From assembly GCF_030388665.1 (NCBI RefSeq), contig NZ_CP128846.1:7784001-7848000 (forward strand): 64,000 bases of DNA. The letters run 5' to 3'. The stretch comes from Streptomyces flavofungini. Lineage in GTDB: Bacteria; Actinomycetota; Actinomycetes; Streptomycetales; Streptomycetaceae. Every line of letters starts with the position of its first letter. Within the stretch, counting starts at the first letter, position 1. Positions 1 to 11,900 of this stretch are shown here, in pieces. A program made the position numbers and the translations under genes. Below the pieces are notes generated by a model. That model saw only the letters and a program-made list of their open reading frames with translations. It was not told where the DNA came from and did no database searches.

Positions 1-69
1 GCCCATCTGGGTCTCGTACCGCCCCGGCAGGGAGCGGGAACTGGACAACAGGACTTGTTCGGGTCGTGA
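1..69 (+). CDS. ruvB: RuvB, Holliday junction branch-migration ATPase (3' end only)
   Basis: Only the last 22 codons and the TGA stop are inside the window. The frame reads AHLGLVPPRQGAG and ends QQDLFGS. The A-H-L-G-L-V-P-P run followed by a short Q-rich tail is the usual end of actinobacterial RuvB, the hexameric motor that drives branch migration with RuvA. The position immediately upstream of yajC-secD-secF agrees with the conserved ruvC-ruvA-ruvB-yajC-secDF order in Streptomyces. The call rests on this short tail plus synteny; the ATPase domain lies outside the window. Confidence 0.75.
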   Translation, partial: AHLGLVPPRQGAGTGQQDLFGS

Positions 70-129
70 CCTGAGCAAGAGGCGGCGCGGAGAGTCGCAC
101 CATCCGGAACTGCGGTGCCATGCTGAGCG

Positions 130-159
130 TTGTTCGTATGGTGCGGACTCGCTTAGACT
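130..159 (+). promoter_or_regulatory. Putative housekeeping promoter for yajC-secDF
   Basis: A -35-like TTGTTC at 130-135 is separated by 18 bp from a -10-like TAGACT at 154-159. Transcription would start near 166, giving a leader of about 80 nt to the yajC GTG. The hexamers fit the HrdB-type consensus. This is read from sequence alone. Confidence 0.4.
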
Positions 160-248
160 CCGCCGATGCCGCCCTTGTGGGCGGCGCCGCCCACCCCCAT
201 CCATCAGGCCGCCCACAGAACGCGGTCGTGCGAAGGAAACTCCGTCCC

Positions 249-725
249 GTGAATATCGTGACCCTCCTCCCCTTCATCGTGCTCATCGGGGCCATGTTCC
301 TGATGACCCGGTCCGCCAAGCGGAAGCAGCAGGCGGCCGCCCAGATGCGCAACGAGATGACGCCTGGCACCGGCATCCGCACGATCGGAGGCATGTACGC
401 CACCGTCAAGGAGGTCCACGACGACGCGGTCCTCCTCGAGGTGGCCCCCGGCGTCCACGCGATGTACGCGAAGAACTCCATCGGCGCCGTCCTCGACGAC
501 GACGAGTACAACCGCATCGTTCACGGCATCGAGGACGACGACCTGAAGTCCGAGGACGCCCCCGTGGTGCCCGACGACGCCTCCTCCCTCACCGAGACCG
601 ACGAGGCCGCGGACGCTTCGGACGACTCGCGCATCGACCTCGGCAAGAAGGACACGGCCGACGAGGCCCCCGAGGCAGCGGACGCAGAGCCGAAGAAGAC
701 CGACGGCGAGTCCGGCGCGAAGTAG
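249..725 (+). CDS. yajC: YajC, preprotein translocase accessory subunit
   Basis: Membrane-anchored partner of SecDF that associates with the SecYEG translocon. From the GTG at 249 the protein is 158 residues. It has one N-terminal transmembrane helix (residues about 3-20, IVTLLPFIVLIGAMFLM), a basic RSAKRKQQ segment, and the conserved soluble core with MTPGTGIRTIGG and a beta-rich stretch to about residue 85. It ends in a long acidic Asp/Glu/Ala tail typical of actinobacterial YajC. The reading frame is open from an ATG at 120, but that would add 43 residues before the membrane anchor. The AAGGA at about 232 and the family N-terminus favour 249. It is followed by secD and secF in the same direction. 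Confidence 0.9.
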   Translation: MNIVTLLPFIVLIGAMFLMTRSAKRKQQAAAQMRNEMTPGTGIRTIGGMYATVKEVHDDAVLLEVAPGVHAMYAKNSIGAVLDDDEYNRIVHGIEDDDLKSEDAPVVPDDASSLTETDEAADASDDSRIDLGKKDTADEAPEAADAEPKKTDGESGAK

Positions 726-911
726 TCACGGCCGGGGGTCCGCCGTGCGCCCGCTCGCGCACCGCGGCCCCCGCTCCAGGTGATTTCGCGCCGCGTCTCG
801 ACATAACTTCATGGCCGCCCGCCCGGGGCCTCTCCCGCTCAGGCCTCCGCTCAGCGCAGGTGACGAGGGGGCACCCCGCAGGCCGGACGGTTGGACAGGG
901 AGAACGAGAAG

Positions 912-2738
912 GTGGCAGCACCCAAGAAGGGCCGTAGGCAGGCCGCCCAGGGGAAACCGGGCCGCACCCTGGTCCTGATCATGATCGCCCTGGTGGCGCT
1001 CACCGGAGGGATGTTCCTCTCCGGGCACACCACCCCCCGCCTGGGCATCGACCTCGCCGGGGGTACGAGCATCACGCTCGAGGCGAAGAACGAGCCGGGT
1101 CAGAAGAACGCGATCAACCAGACCAACCTGAACACGGCTGTTGGCATCATCAACAACCGTGTCAACGGTCTGGGTGTCTCCGAAGCCGAGGTGCAGACCC
1201 AGGGCGACCGGAACATCATCGTCAACATCCCCAAGGGCACCAACGCCAAGCAGGCACGGGAGCAGGTCGGTACGACCGCCCAGCTGTACTTCCGGCCCGT
1301 CCTCGCCCAGCAGCCCAGCACCGGGCAGGCCGAGGAGCCGAAGCCGAAGCCGTCGTCCTCCGACAAGGACGGCAAGGGCGACAAGGACGGCAAGGGCGAC
1401 AAGGGCGACCAGTCCAAGGAGAGCGAGAAGCCCCAGGACAAGGCCACCTCGCCGACCGGGACGCCGACGACCCAGGGCCGTTCCGTCACCGACGGCCTGA
1501 AGGACGAGCCGACCCCGTCCGGGACGCCCACGGGCGACGCCAAGGACAAGGGCGACCAGGGGGACAAGGGCAAGGACGACGGCAAGAAGGCCCCGACGCC
1601 GCCTGCCGACCCCACCGCCAAGCTCCAGGAGCAGTTCACCAAGCTCGACTGCACCGACGAGAAGGCCCGCCTGAAGGTCAAGGAGGGCGTCAAGCCCACC
1701 GACCCGGTCGTGGCCTGCGGCAAGAGCAGCGACGGCAAGGGCTGGGACAAGTTCATCCTCGGACCCTCCGAGGTCAACGGCAAGGAGGTCGATGACGCGA
1801 AGGCCGTCTACGACACCCAGGGTGCCGCTGGCTGGAAGGTCACGATGAAGTTCACCGGCAAGGGCACGAAGCAGTTCGGTGACATCACGGGCAAGCTCGC
1901 CAGCCAGCAGCCGCCGCAGAACGAGTTCGGCATCGTGATGGACGGCGAGGTCGTCTCCGCGCCTTACGTCAAGCAGGCGCTGACCTCCGGCGAGGCCGAG
2001 ATCTCCGGAAGCTTCACCCAGGACGAGGCCAAGGACCTGGCCAACATCCTGTCGTACGGCGCGCTTCCGCTGACCTTCAAGGAGCAGAGCGTCACCACGG
2101 TCAGCGCGGCCCTCGGCGGCGAGCAGCTGCGCGCCGGTCTCATCGCCGGCGCCATCGGCCTCGCGCTCGTCATCGTCTACATGGTCGCGTACTACCGCGG
2201 CCTGGCCTTCATCGCCATCGCGTCCCTCGGCGTCTCCGCGGCGCTGACGTACACGATCATGACGCTGCTCGGCCCGACGATTAAGTTCGCGCTGAACCTG
2301 CCCGCGGTCTGTGGTGCCATCGTCGCCATCGGTATCACCGCCGACTCGTTCATCGTCTACTTCGAACGCATAAGGGACGAGATCCGCGAGGGCCGCACGC
2401 TGCGGCCCGCCGTCGAGCGCGCCTGGCCGCGGGCCCGGCGCACCATCCTGGTGTCCGACTTCGTGTCCTTCCTCGCCGCCGCGGTGCTCTTCGTCGTCAC
2501 CGTGGGCAAGGTCCAGGGCTTCGCGTTCACGCTGGGTCTGACCACGCTGCTCGACGTCGTCGTGGTGTTCTTCTTCACCAAGCCACTGATGACGATCATG
2601 GCCCGCAAGAAGTTCTTCGCGGGCGGCGGCAAGTGGTCCGGACTCGACCCGAAGCGTCTTGGCGCCAAGCCGCCGCTGCGCCGCTCGCGCGCCGCCGCGA
2701 CCGCCGCCCCCGTCGACCCGACCCCGAAGGAGGCGTGA
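912..2738 (+). CDS. secD: SecD, protein translocase subunit
   Basis: RND-type membrane protein that, with SecF, uses proton motive force to assist late protein export. 608 residues from GTG 912, which has GGGAG about 9 nt upstream and gives the family N-terminus (AAPKKGR); a TTG at 891 would add 7 residues. TM1 is around residues 21-37, followed by the DLAGGTSITLEAKN signature, a periplasmic P1 domain, and five C-terminal TM helices containing the conserved GITADSFIVYFERIRDE segment. P1 is interrupted by a roughly 100-residue low-complexity insert rich in K, D, G, P and T (nt about 1335-1620, with KDGKGDKDGKGDKG repeats). The stop is one base before secF, so the two are translationally linked. 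Confidence 0.95.
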   Translation: MAAPKKGRRQAAQGKPGRTLVLIMIALVALTGGMFLSGHTTPRLGIDLAGGTSITLEAKNEPGQKNAINQTNLNTAVGIINNRVNGLGVSEAEVQTQGDRNIIVNIPKGTNAKQAREQVGTTAQLYFRPVLAQQPSTGQAEEPKPKPSSSDKDGKGDKDGKGDKGDQSKESEKPQDKATSPTGTPTTQGRSVTDGLKDEPTPSGTPTGDAKDKGDQGDKGKDDGKKAPTPPADPTAKLQEQFTKLDCTDEKARLKVKEGVKPTDPVVACGKSSDGKGWDKFILGPSEVNGKEVDDAKAVYDTQGAAGWKVTMKFTGKGTKQFGDITGKLASQQPPQNEFGIVMDGEVVSAPYVKQALTSGEAEISGSFTQDEAKDLANILSYGALPLTFKEQSVTTVSAALGGEQLRAGLIAGAIGLALVIVYMVAYYRGLAFIAIASLGVSAALTYTIMTLLGPTIKFALNLPAVCGAIVAIGITADSFIVYFERIRDEIREGRTLRPAVERAWPRARRTILVSDFVSFLAAAVLFVVTVGKVQGFAFTLGLTTLLDVVVVFFFTKPLMTIMARKKFFAGGGKWSGLDPKRLGAKPPLRRSRAAATAAPVDPTPKEA

Positions 2739-2739
2739 G

Positions 2740-3888
2740 ATGTCGAAACTCGGAGATCTCGGCGCCCGGCTCTACCGCGGCGAGGTCGGCTACGACTTCG
2801 TCGGCAAGCGCAAGATCTGGTACGGCATCTCGATCCTGATCACCATCACGGCCATCGTCGGCCTGGCGGTGCGGGGCCTGAACATGGGCATCGAGTTCGA
2901 GGGCGGCGCCGTCTTCAACACGCCGAAGACCAGCGTGTCGGTCGCCAAGGCGGAAGAGGTCGCGGAAGAGACCTCCGGCCACGACGCGCTCGTGCAGAAG
3001 CTCGGCAACGACACCCTGCGCATTCAGATCGCCGGTGTGGACACCGCCAAGTCCGACCAGATCAAGGCCGAGCTCGCCAAGGAGCTCGACATGAAGGCCG
3101 ACGACATCAACGCGGACCTGGTGGGTCCGAGCTGGGGCGAACAGATCGCCAACAAGGCCTGGCAGGGCCTGGCGATCTTCATGGTCCTGGTCGTGATCTA
3201 TCTGGCGATCGCCTTCGAGTGGCGCATGGCGCTCGCCGCCCTCATCGCGCTCATCCACGACATCACCATCACCGTGGGTGTGTACGCCCTCGTGGGCTTC
3301 GAGGTCACACCGGGCACGGTGATCGGTCTGCTGACCATCCTCGGTTATTCGCTGTACGACACGGTCGTGGTCTTCGACAGCCTCAAGGAACAGTCGAAGG
3401 ACCTCGCCAAGCAGACCCGCTTCACCTACAGCGAGGTCGCCAACCGCTCGATCAACAGCACCCTGGTGCGTTCCATCAACACCACGGTGGTGGCGCTGTT
3501 GCCGGTCGCCGGTCTGCTGTTCATCGGTGGCGGGTTCCTCGGCGCGGGCATGCTGAACGACATCTCGCTGTCGCTGTTCGTCGGCCTCGCCGCGGGCGCG
3601 TACTCCTCGATCTTCATCGCGACCCCGCTGGTCGCCGATCTCAAGGAGACCGAGCCGCAGATGAAGGCGCTCAAGAAGCGGGTGCTCGCCAAGCGCAGGG
3701 CGGCCGCCGCCAAGGGCGAGTCCGCCGAGACCCCGGTGTCCGCGGACGCGAACCCCGACGACGGTGCCGCGGAGCCCGACGAGGACTCCGCGGACGCAGC
3801 CCCGGCCGTGGTCGGCCCGCGCTCGGGTCCCCGTTCGCAGCCCGCCCGCAACCGCGGTCGCGGCCGCCCGTCGGGGAAGCGCCGATGA
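2740..3888 (+). CDS. secF: SecF, protein translocase subunit
   Basis: Partner of SecD in the SecDF export complex. 382 residues from ATG 2740, one nucleotide after the secD stop and preceded by GAAGGAGG. TM1 is at residues about 27-46, followed by the GIEFEGGAVF motif matching the family G-x-x-F-x-GG element. C-terminal TM helices contain IALIHDITITVGVYAL and the YSLYDTVVVFDSLKE motif, which holds the conserved aspartates used in proton conduction. The last roughly 75 residues are a hydrophilic Ala/Asp/Pro/Arg tail ending in a basic RGRGRPSGKRR. Its TGA overlaps the apt ATG (ATGA). Confidence 0.95.
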   Translation: MSKLGDLGARLYRGEVGYDFVGKRKIWYGISILITITAIVGLAVRGLNMGIEFEGGAVFNTPKTSVSVAKAEEVAEETSGHDALVQKLGNDTLRIQIAGVDTAKSDQIKAELAKELDMKADDINADLVGPSWGEQIANKAWQGLAIFMVLVVIYLAIAFEWRMALAALIALIHDITITVGVYALVGFEVTPGTVIGLLTILGYSLYDTVVVFDSLKEQSKDLAKQTRFTYSEVANRSINSTLVRSINTTVVALLPVAGLLFIGGGFLGAGMLNDISLSLFVGLAAGAYSSIFIATPLVADLKETEPQMKALKKRVLAKRRAAAAKGESAETPVSADANPDDGAAEPDEDSADAAPAVVGPRSGPRSQPARNRGRGRPSGKRR

Positions 3889-4433
3889 CCGAGCTGGTCG
3901 ACGTCAACGCGCTGCTCCTGAGCCGCATCCGTGACGTGCCGGACTACCCCGAGCCCGGCGTGCTGTTCAAGGACATCACGCCGCTGCTCGCGGACCCGGC
4001 CGCGTTCACCGCTCTGACCGGCGCCCTCGCCGACCTGAGCGTGCGGCACGGGGCCACCAAGGTCGTCGGCCTGGAGGCGCGCGGGTTCATCCTGGGCGCC
4101 CCCGTCGCGCTGAAGGCCGGGGTCGGCTTCATTCCCGTACGCAAGGCGGGCAAGCTCCCCGGAGCGACCCTCAGCCAGCGCTACGACCTGGAGTACGGCA
4201 GCGCGGAGATCGAGGTGCACGCCGAGGACCTCAAGCCCGACGACCGCGTCATGGTCATCGACGACGTCCTCGCCACCGGCGGCACCGCCGAGGCCTCGCT
4301 GCGGCTCATCCGCCGTGCCGGGGCCCAGGTAGCCGGTGTGGCGGTCCTGATGGAGCTGGGCTTCCTGAACGGCCGCGAGCGGCTGAATCCCGCTCTGGAC
4401 GGCGCGCCCCTGGAGGCCCTGCTCACGGTCTGA
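3885..4433 (+). CDS. apt: Adenine phosphoribosyltransferase
   Basis: Converts adenine and PRPP to AMP in purine salvage in the cytoplasm. 182 residues, starting at the ATG that overlaps the secF stop by four bases. Seen in the sequence: the PGVLFKDITPLL substrate loop near residue 24, GLEARGF near 62, and the PRPP-binding motif VMVIDDVLATGGTAEA near residue 118. Length is normal for the family. The secDF-apt-rel order is conserved in actinobacteria. A strong hairpin follows the gene, separating it from rel. Confidence 0.95.
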   Translation: MTELVDVNALLLSRIRDVPDYPEPGVLFKDITPLLADPAAFTALTGALADLSVRHGATKVVGLEARGFILGAPVALKAGVGFIPVRKAGKLPGATLSQRYDLEYGSAEIEVHAEDLKPDDRVMVIDDVLATGGTAEASLRLIRRAGAQVAGVAVLMELGFLNGRERLNPALDGAPLEALLTV

Positions 4434-4475
4434 GCCCTCCGAGAAGGGGCGTGAGAGGGCGCGAGAGGCCCTGAC

Positions 4476-4514
4476 GGGAGTGCCCGGCCGCCGGCGGCCG
4501 GTCCGGGCACTCCC
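4476..4514 (+). terminator. Hairpin terminator after apt
   Basis: GGGAGTGCCCGG (4476-4487) pairs perfectly with CCGGGCACTCCC (4503-4514). The interior can extend the stem (CCGCCGGCGG). There is no U-tract, as is usual in GC-rich Streptomyces terminators. It lies 42 bp after the apt stop. Confidence 0.6.
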
Positions 4515-4685
4515 GCATCACTCCAGCGGCGTAAGAGGCGGGCCCGGCGGAATCCGGCGCCCGCCTCTGGTGTTTCTCCAGTACAGAGCCGTCTCACCGG
4601 CCGAGGGCGAGCCGTCGGCCCAGGATCGATACCATGGGCACTTCGGGACCTCACCGGGGGACCCGATCGCGCACAGGGAGCGCTC

Positions 4686-7277
<2,592 letters not shown>

Positions 7278-7286
7278 GCCCTGCGA

Positions 7287-7326
7287 CGAAAACGGCTCCG
7301 GTGCGTCTGCACCGGAGCCGTTTTCG
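7287..7326 (+). terminator. Strong intrinsic terminator after rel
   Basis: A perfect 18-bp stem (CGAAAACGGCTCCGGTGC at 7287-7304 with its complement at 7309-7326) and a 4-nt loop GTCT. The A-run on the left and T-run on the right make it a candidate terminator in both orientations, serving rel and possibly the convergent DUF349 gene. Confidence 0.85.
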
Positions 7327-7416
7327 TGTGATGGCACATCAGCCATCAATTGAGGAACCACAGCGGCGAGTAACCAGCTCCGCGAGAGCGGCGGCGGTTT
7401 AGCCGCAAAGAGGGGC

Positions 7417-8649
7417 TCAGCCGCCGAACTCCTGCAGGCCCTTCAGTGCCTGGTCGAGCAGCGCCTGACGGCCGTCCAGCTCCTTCTGGAGCTTGTCGGC
7501 CTTGGCGGTGTTGCCCGCCGTGCGCGCCGCCTCGATCTGGCCCCGGAGCTTGTCCACGGCGGCCTGGAGCTGACCGGTCAGACCCTCGGCACGCGCCCGC
7601 GCCTCCGGGTTCGTCCGGCGCCACTCGGCCTCCTCGGACTCCTGCAGAGCCCGCTCGACCGCGTGCATCCGGCCCTCGACCTTCGGCCGGGCGTCGCGCG
7701 GGACGTGGCCGATGGCCTCCCAGCGCTCGTTGATGGAGCGGAAGGCCGCGCGGGCCGCCTTCAGGTCCGTCACCGGGACGAGCTTCTCGGCCTCGTCGGC
7801 CAGCTCCTCCTTGAGCTTCAGGTTCTCGCCCTGTTCGGCGTCGCGCTCCGCGAACACCGCGCTGCGCGCCGCGAAGAACACGTCCTGGGCGCCGCGGAAG
7901 CGGTTCCACAGGTCGTCCTCGTGCTCGCGCTGGGCGCGGCCCGCCGCCTTCCAGTCGGCCATCAGCTCGCGGTAGCGCGCGGCCGTCGGACCCCAGTCCG
8001 TCGAGCCCGAGAGCGACTCGGCCTCCGCGACCAGCTTCTCCTTGGCCTTGCGGGCCTCCTCGCGCTGCGCGTCCAGGGACGCGAAGTGGGCCTTGCGACG
8101 CTTGGAGAACGCCGAGCGGGCGTGCGAGAAGCGGTGCCACAGCTCGTCGTCGGACTTGCGGTCGAGGCGGGGCAGCCCCTTCCACGTGTCCACCAGGGCC
8201 CGCAGGCGCTCACCGGCCGCACGCCACTGCTCGCTCTGCGCGAGCTCCTCGGCCTCCGCGACCAGCGCCTCCTTGGAGTGCCGCGCCTCGTCCGACTGTT
8301 TGGCCTTCTGCGCCTTGCGCTCCTCACGGCGCGCCTCGACGGTCTCGACCAGCTTGTCGAGCCGCTTGCCGAGCGCGTCCAGATCGCCGACGGCGTGCGC
8401 CTCGTCGACCTGCTGGCGCAGGTGGTCGATGGCGGTCGTCGCGTCCTTGGCCGACAGGTCGGTCGTCTTCACCCGGCGCTCGAGAAGTCCGATCTCGACG
8501 ACCAGACCGTCGTACTTGCGCTCGAAATAGGCGAGGGCCTCCTCGGGAGATCCTGCCTGCCACGATCCGACCACTCGCTCGCCGCCGTCGGCCGTACGCA
8601 CGTACACGGTCCCCGTCTCGTCGACGCGGCCCCACGGGTCGCTGCTCAC
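7417..8649 (-). CDS. DUF349 domain-containing coiled-coil protein
   Basis: 410 residues from the GTG at 8649, which has GGAGGAG about 6 nt upstream; the frame is open upstream but lacks a start signal. After an N-terminal segment (SSDPWGRVDETGTVYV) the protein is almost entirely charged alpha-helical. It carries repeated DUF349 units of the form W-x-x-x-x-x-x-x-x-x-L-x-x-x-W-K with DELWHRF and DDLWNRFR. The C-terminus is a predicted coiled coil. DUF349 proteins are widespread in actinobacteria and their molecular function is not settled. It lies alone on the minus strand between rel and a peptidyl-prolyl isomerase gene. Confidence 0.85.
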   Translation of the reverse strand: MSSDPWGRVDETGTVYVRTADGGERVVGSWQAGSPEEALAYFERKYDGLVVEIGLLERRVKTTDLSAKDATTAIDHLRQQVDEAHAVGDLDALGKRLDKLVETVEARREERKAQKAKQSDEARHSKEALVAEAEELAQSEQWRAAGERLRALVDTWKGLPRLDRKSDDELWHRFSHARSAFSKRRKAHFASLDAQREEARKAKEKLVAEAESLSGSTDWGPTAARYRELMADWKAAGRAQREHEDDLWNRFRGAQDVFFAARSAVFAERDAEQGENLKLKEELADEAEKLVPVTDLKAARAAFRSINERWEAIGHVPRDARPKVEGRMHAVERALQESEEAEWRRTNPEARARAEGLTGQLQAAVDKLRGQIEAARTAGNTAKADKLQKELDGRQALLDQALKGLQEFGG

Positions 8650-8782
8650 AGCGCCTCCTCCACATGATGCCTGCACAAGGCCACGGGCCCCCGGCATCGT
8701 CCACAGTTTCGTCACCGCCAACATAGGCGACCGGCGGGGCGGCTGTCCGCATCCAGCGCGAGCGAAATTCGCCCGCCTGCGG

Positions 8783-9610
8783 TCAGGATTTACGGACGGT
8801 GGCCTTGTCGATGACGACCGTCGCGTTCGGTGTGCCGTCACCCTGCCCGCTGCTCTCACCGGCCGCAGCGATCTTCTTGAGCACCTTCATCCCCGCGTCG
8901 GACACCTTCCCGAACGGTGTGTAGTCGGGCGGCAGCTGACTGTCCTGGTAGACGAGGAAGAACTGACTGCCGCCGCTGTCACGGCCCTTCTTCGTGTCCG
9001 GCTTGTACTTGTTCGCCATGGCGACCGTGCCCGCCGGATACACCCCGCCCTTGAGCCGCTCATCCTTCAGATTCTCGTCCGGAATGGTGTAGCCGGGGTC
9101 GCCCTCGCCGGTGCCCTTCGGGTCGCCGCACTGCAGGACGTTGACGTTGCCCGCGGTGAGGCGGTGGCAGCGCGTGTGGTCCAAGTACCCCTTGTCGACG
9201 AGGAACTTGAACGAGTTCACGGTGTGCGGGGCCTTCGCCGCGTCCATGTCGATGTCCATGTCGCCGCACGTCGTGGCCAGCTTCATCCGGTACGAGGCCG
9301 ACTTGTCGACGGTGAGCGCGGGCTCCTTCTTGAAGCTGAGCGGCTTGACCTTGCCCGGCGCGGCCTTCTCGCAGGGGTCCTCCGGCTTGCTGGGCGTCGG
9401 CGTCGGGGCCGCCTCGTCCTTCGTCGAGCCCCCGTCGTCGAAGGCGCCCGCCGCGTACGAGACCGCGCCGCCCGCCACCACCAAGGCGACCGCACCGGCG
9501 ATCACCGCGTTGCGTATCCGCCGCCGGCGTCGCGCGGCCTCCCGCCGCTGCTGCTGCCGCAAGAACTTCTCCCGCGCGAGCTGCTTGCGCCGCTGTTCCT
9601 GGCTGACCAC
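8783..9610 (-). CDS. Membrane-anchored cyclophilin-type peptidyl-prolyl cis-trans isomerase
   Basis: Probable extracytoplasmic protein-folding isomerase. 275 residues from GTG 9610, which has GGGAG 8 nt upstream; a GTG at 9619 is too close to the same site. The basic, Gln/Arg-rich cytoplasmic N-terminus (residues 1-35) leads into one TM helix (AVIAGAVALVVAGGAVSYAAG). A Pro/Thr/Lys linker follows, then a cyclophilin domain with TVNSFKFLVDKGYLD, the C-H-R-L segment, GGVYPAGTVAMA, SGGSQFFLVY and PDYTPFGKV. The catalytic region of cyclophilin A (F-H-R-V-I) reads C-H-R-L-T here, as in other actinobacterial members, so isomerase activity is likely but not certain. Confidence 0.9.
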   Translation of the reverse strand: MVSQEQRRKQLAREKFLRQQQRREAARRRRRIRNAVIAGAVALVVAGGAVSYAAGAFDDGGSTKDEAAPTPTPSKPEDPCEKAAPGKVKPLSFKKEPALTVDKSASYRMKLATTCGDMDIDMDAAKAPHTVNSFKFLVDKGYLDHTRCHRLTAGNVNVLQCGDPKGTGEGDPGYTIPDENLKDERLKGGVYPAGTVAMANKYKPDTKKGRDSGGSQFFLVYQDSQLPPDYTPFGKVSDAGMKVLKKIAAAGESSGQGDGTPNATVVIDKATVRKS

Positions 9611-9801
9611 CGGGTGCACTCCCTGTACGTCTCGGTCGGCGCGTCTGTCGTACGTCGCCTGGGTCGTCGTCGCGCGGCGTGACCGGCCGCGTGTGCCCCG
9701 TACCGTATATGGGTTAGCTGTGGAATCGGCAGCGCCGGTAGGCTCTGAACTGCCGCAATCTCCGCTGCGACCTCCGCCGGACGACGAAACGAAGGACGAT
9801 C

Positions 9802-10506
9802 GTGCTCATTGCCGGGTTTCCCGCCGGGGCCTGGGGGACCAACTGCTACCTGGTCGCCCCCGCCGCCGGTGAGGAATGCGTGATCATCGACCCGGGGCAC
9901 CAGGCCACCGAAGGAGTCGAGGAAGCGCTCCGGAAGCATCGGCTCAAGCCCGTCGCCGTCATCCTCACCCATGGCCACATCGACCATGTCGCGTCGGTCG
10001 TCCCCGTCTGCGGCGCGCACGACGTGCCCGCGTGGATCCACCCCGACGACCGGTACATGATGAGCGACCCGGAGAAGGCCATCGGCCGCTCCTTCGGCGC
10101 GCAGCTGCTCGGCGAGCTGACCGTGGGGGAGCCCTCCGACCTCAGGGAGCTGGCCGACGGCGAGCAGTTGAAGCTCGCCGGTCTCGACTTCTCCGTCGCG
10201 CACGCGCCGGGCCATACGAAGGGGTCGGTGACCTTCCGGCTGCCCGAGTCCGCCGAGGTCCCCTCGGTGTTCTTCTCGGGCGACCTGCTGTTCGCCGGCT
10301 CCATCGGACGCACCGACCTGCCCGGCGGATCGCACGCCGACATGCTCGAGTCGCTGGCACGCGTGTGCCTGCCGCTCGACGACTCGACCGTGGTCCTGCC
10401 CGGCCACAACGAGCACACGACCATCGGCCGTGAGCGCGCCACCAACCCCTATCTGCGCCAGGTGGCCGCCGGCCTGGGAGCCGACGCTCCCCGACGAGGA
10501 ATGTGA
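9802..10506 (+). CDS. Metallo-beta-lactamase-fold hydrolase (glyoxalase II-like)
   Basis: 234 residues from GTG 9802 with GAAGGA about 8 nt upstream. The dinuclear metal signature THGHIDH is at residues 56-62. Further ligands are in [24 protein letters not shown] and [11 protein letters not shown]. This fits the glyoxalase II / YcbL group of the MBL superfamily, which hydrolyses thioesters, but streptomycetes use mycothiol rather than glutathione and the real substrate is unknown. It sits 13 bp before hisS and likely shares its transcript. Upstream it diverges from the isomerase gene. Confidence 0.9.
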   Translation: MLIAGFPAGAWGTNCYLVAPAAGEECVIIDPGHQATEGVEEALRKHRLKPVAVILTHGHIDHVASVVPVCGAHDVPAWIHPDDRYMMSDPEKAIGRSFGAQLLGELTVGEPSDLRELADGEQLKLAGLDFSVAHAPGHTKGSVTFRLPESAEVPSVFFSGDLLFAGSIGRTDLPGGSHADMLESLARVCLPLDDSTVVLPGHNEHTTIGRERATNPYLRQVAAGLGADAPRRGM

Positions 10507-10519
10507 CGAGAGAAAACCC

Positions 10520-11782
10520 GTGAGTACCTTCCAGGCCCCCAAGGGCACCTACGACCTGCTGCCGCCGGTTTCCGCGACCTACCTCGCCGTCCGCGAGGCG
10601 ATCGCCGCGCCGCTGCGCAACTCCGGGTACGGCTATGTCGAGACGCCCGGCTTCGAGAACGTCGAGCTGTTCGCGCGCGGTGTCGGTGAGTCGACCGACA
10701 TCGTCACCAAAGAGATGTACGCCTTCGAGACCAAGGGCGGCGACAAGCTCGCGCTGCGCCCCGAAGGCACCGCCTCCGTGCTGCGCGCCGCCCTCGAGGG
10801 CAACCTGCACAAGGCGGGCAACCTCCCGGTCAAGCTCTGGTACTCGGGCTCGTACTACCGCTACGAGCGCCCGCAGAAGGGGCGCTACCGCCACTTCTCC
10901 CAGGTCGGCGCCGAGGCGATCGGCGCGGAGGACCCGGCGCTCGACGCCGAGCTGATCATCCTGGCCGACCAGGCCTACCGCTCGCTCGGCCTGAAGGAGT
11001 TCCGCATCCTGCTGAACTCCCTCGGCGACAAGGAGTGCCGCCCCGTCTACCGCACCGCCCTCCAGGACTTCCTGCGCGAGCTGGACCTGGACGAGGAGAC
11101 ACGTCGACGTATCGACATCAACCCGCTCCGCGTCCTGGACGACAAGCGCGCCGACGTGCAGAAGCAGCTCGTGGGCGCCCCGATGCTCGCCGACTACCTG
11201 TGCGACGCCTGCAAGGCGTACCACGAGCAGGTGCGCGAGCTCCTGACTGCGGCGGGCATCGCCTACGAGGACGACCCGAAGCTGGTCCGCGGGCTCGACT
11301 ACTACACGCGCACCACCTTCGAGTTCGTCCACGACGGCCTCGGCTCGCAGTCCGCGGTCGGTGGCGGCGGGCGCTACGACGGCCTGTCCGAGATGATCGG
11401 CGGCCCCGCGCTGCCGTCCGTCGGCTGGGCGCTCGGCGTGGACCGCACGGTGCTCGCCCTGGAAGCCGAGGGCGTCACCCTCGACCTGCCCGCGGCCACC
11501 AGCGTGTTCGCGGTGCCGCTCGGCGAGGAGGCGCGCCGGGTGCTCTTCGCCAAGGTGACGGAGCTGCGCCGGGCCGGGGTCGCCGCCGACTTCTCGTACG
11601 GCGGGAAGGGGCTCAAGGGCGCCATGAAGAACGCCAACCGCTCGGGCGCCCGCTTCACCGTCGTCGCCGGTGAGCGTGATCTCGCCGAGGGCGTCGTCCA
11701 GCTCAAGGACATGGAGTCCGGCGAGCAGGAGGCGGTCGCGGTGGACGAGGTCGTGGCCGTGGTGAAGAGCAAGCTGGGCTGA
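10520..11782 (+). CDS. hisS: Histidyl-tRNA synthetase
   Basis: Charges tRNA-His with histidine (class II aminoacyl-tRNA synthetase). 420 residues from GTG 10520, giving the family N-terminus [15 protein letters not shown]. Seen: motif 2 region [22 protein letters not shown] (nt about 10858-10923), [12 protein letters not shown], the histidine-binding signature [15 protein letters not shown], and the GGGGRYDGL segment. A C-terminal anticodon-binding domain runs from about residue 325. The length is standard for bacterial HisS. It is followed by a strong bidirectional hairpin. Confidence 0.97.
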   Translation: MSTFQAPKGTYDLLPPVSATYLAVREAIAAPLRNSGYGYVETPGFENVELFARGVGESTDIVTKEMYAFETKGGDKLALRPEGTASVLRAALEGNLHKAGNLPVKLWYSGSYYRYERPQKGRYRHFSQVGAEAIGAEDPALDAELIILADQAYRSLGLKEFRILLNSLGDKECRPVYRTALQDFLRELDLDEETRRRIDINPLRVLDDKRADVQKQLVGAPMLADYLCDACKAYHEQVRELLTAAGIAYEDDPKLVRGLDYYTRTTFEFVHDGLGSQSAVGGGGRYDGLSEMIGGPALPSVGWALGVDRTVLALEAEGVTLDLPAATSVFAVPLGEEARRVLFAKVTELRRAGVAADFSYGGKGLKGAMKNANRSGARFTVVAGERDLAEGVVQLKDMESGEQEAVAVDEVVAVVKSKLG

Positions 11783-11788
11783 TGCCGT

Positions 11789-11828
11789 GGCTGGGCCCCG
11801 GGTGCGGATGCGCGCCCGGGGCCCAGCC
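11789..11828. terminator. Bidirectional hairpin between hisS and a convergent two-component operon
   Basis: GGCTGGGCCCCGGG (11789-11802) pairs perfectly over 14 bp with CCCGGGGCCCAGCC (11815-11828). It lies 6 bp after the hisS stop and 72 bp beyond the 3' end of the minus-strand response regulator gene. Confidence 0.7.
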
Positions 11829-11900
11829 GTTTACAGGGGGCGCTGGTTCCGTCGTTTCCCGGGGCCGCGCGAGCTCAGCTCCCGGGTCGGCCCGCCCGGG

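Noticed and set aside
3219..3884. Extension of apt through secF
   Set aside because: Out-of-frame translation of secF; the apt family start is at 3885.
7327..7416. A small hairpin (TGATGGC/GCCATCA) near 7329-7348 as a separate regulatory RNA
   Set aside because: Only a 7-bp stem beside a strong terminator; nothing else supports an RNA gene.
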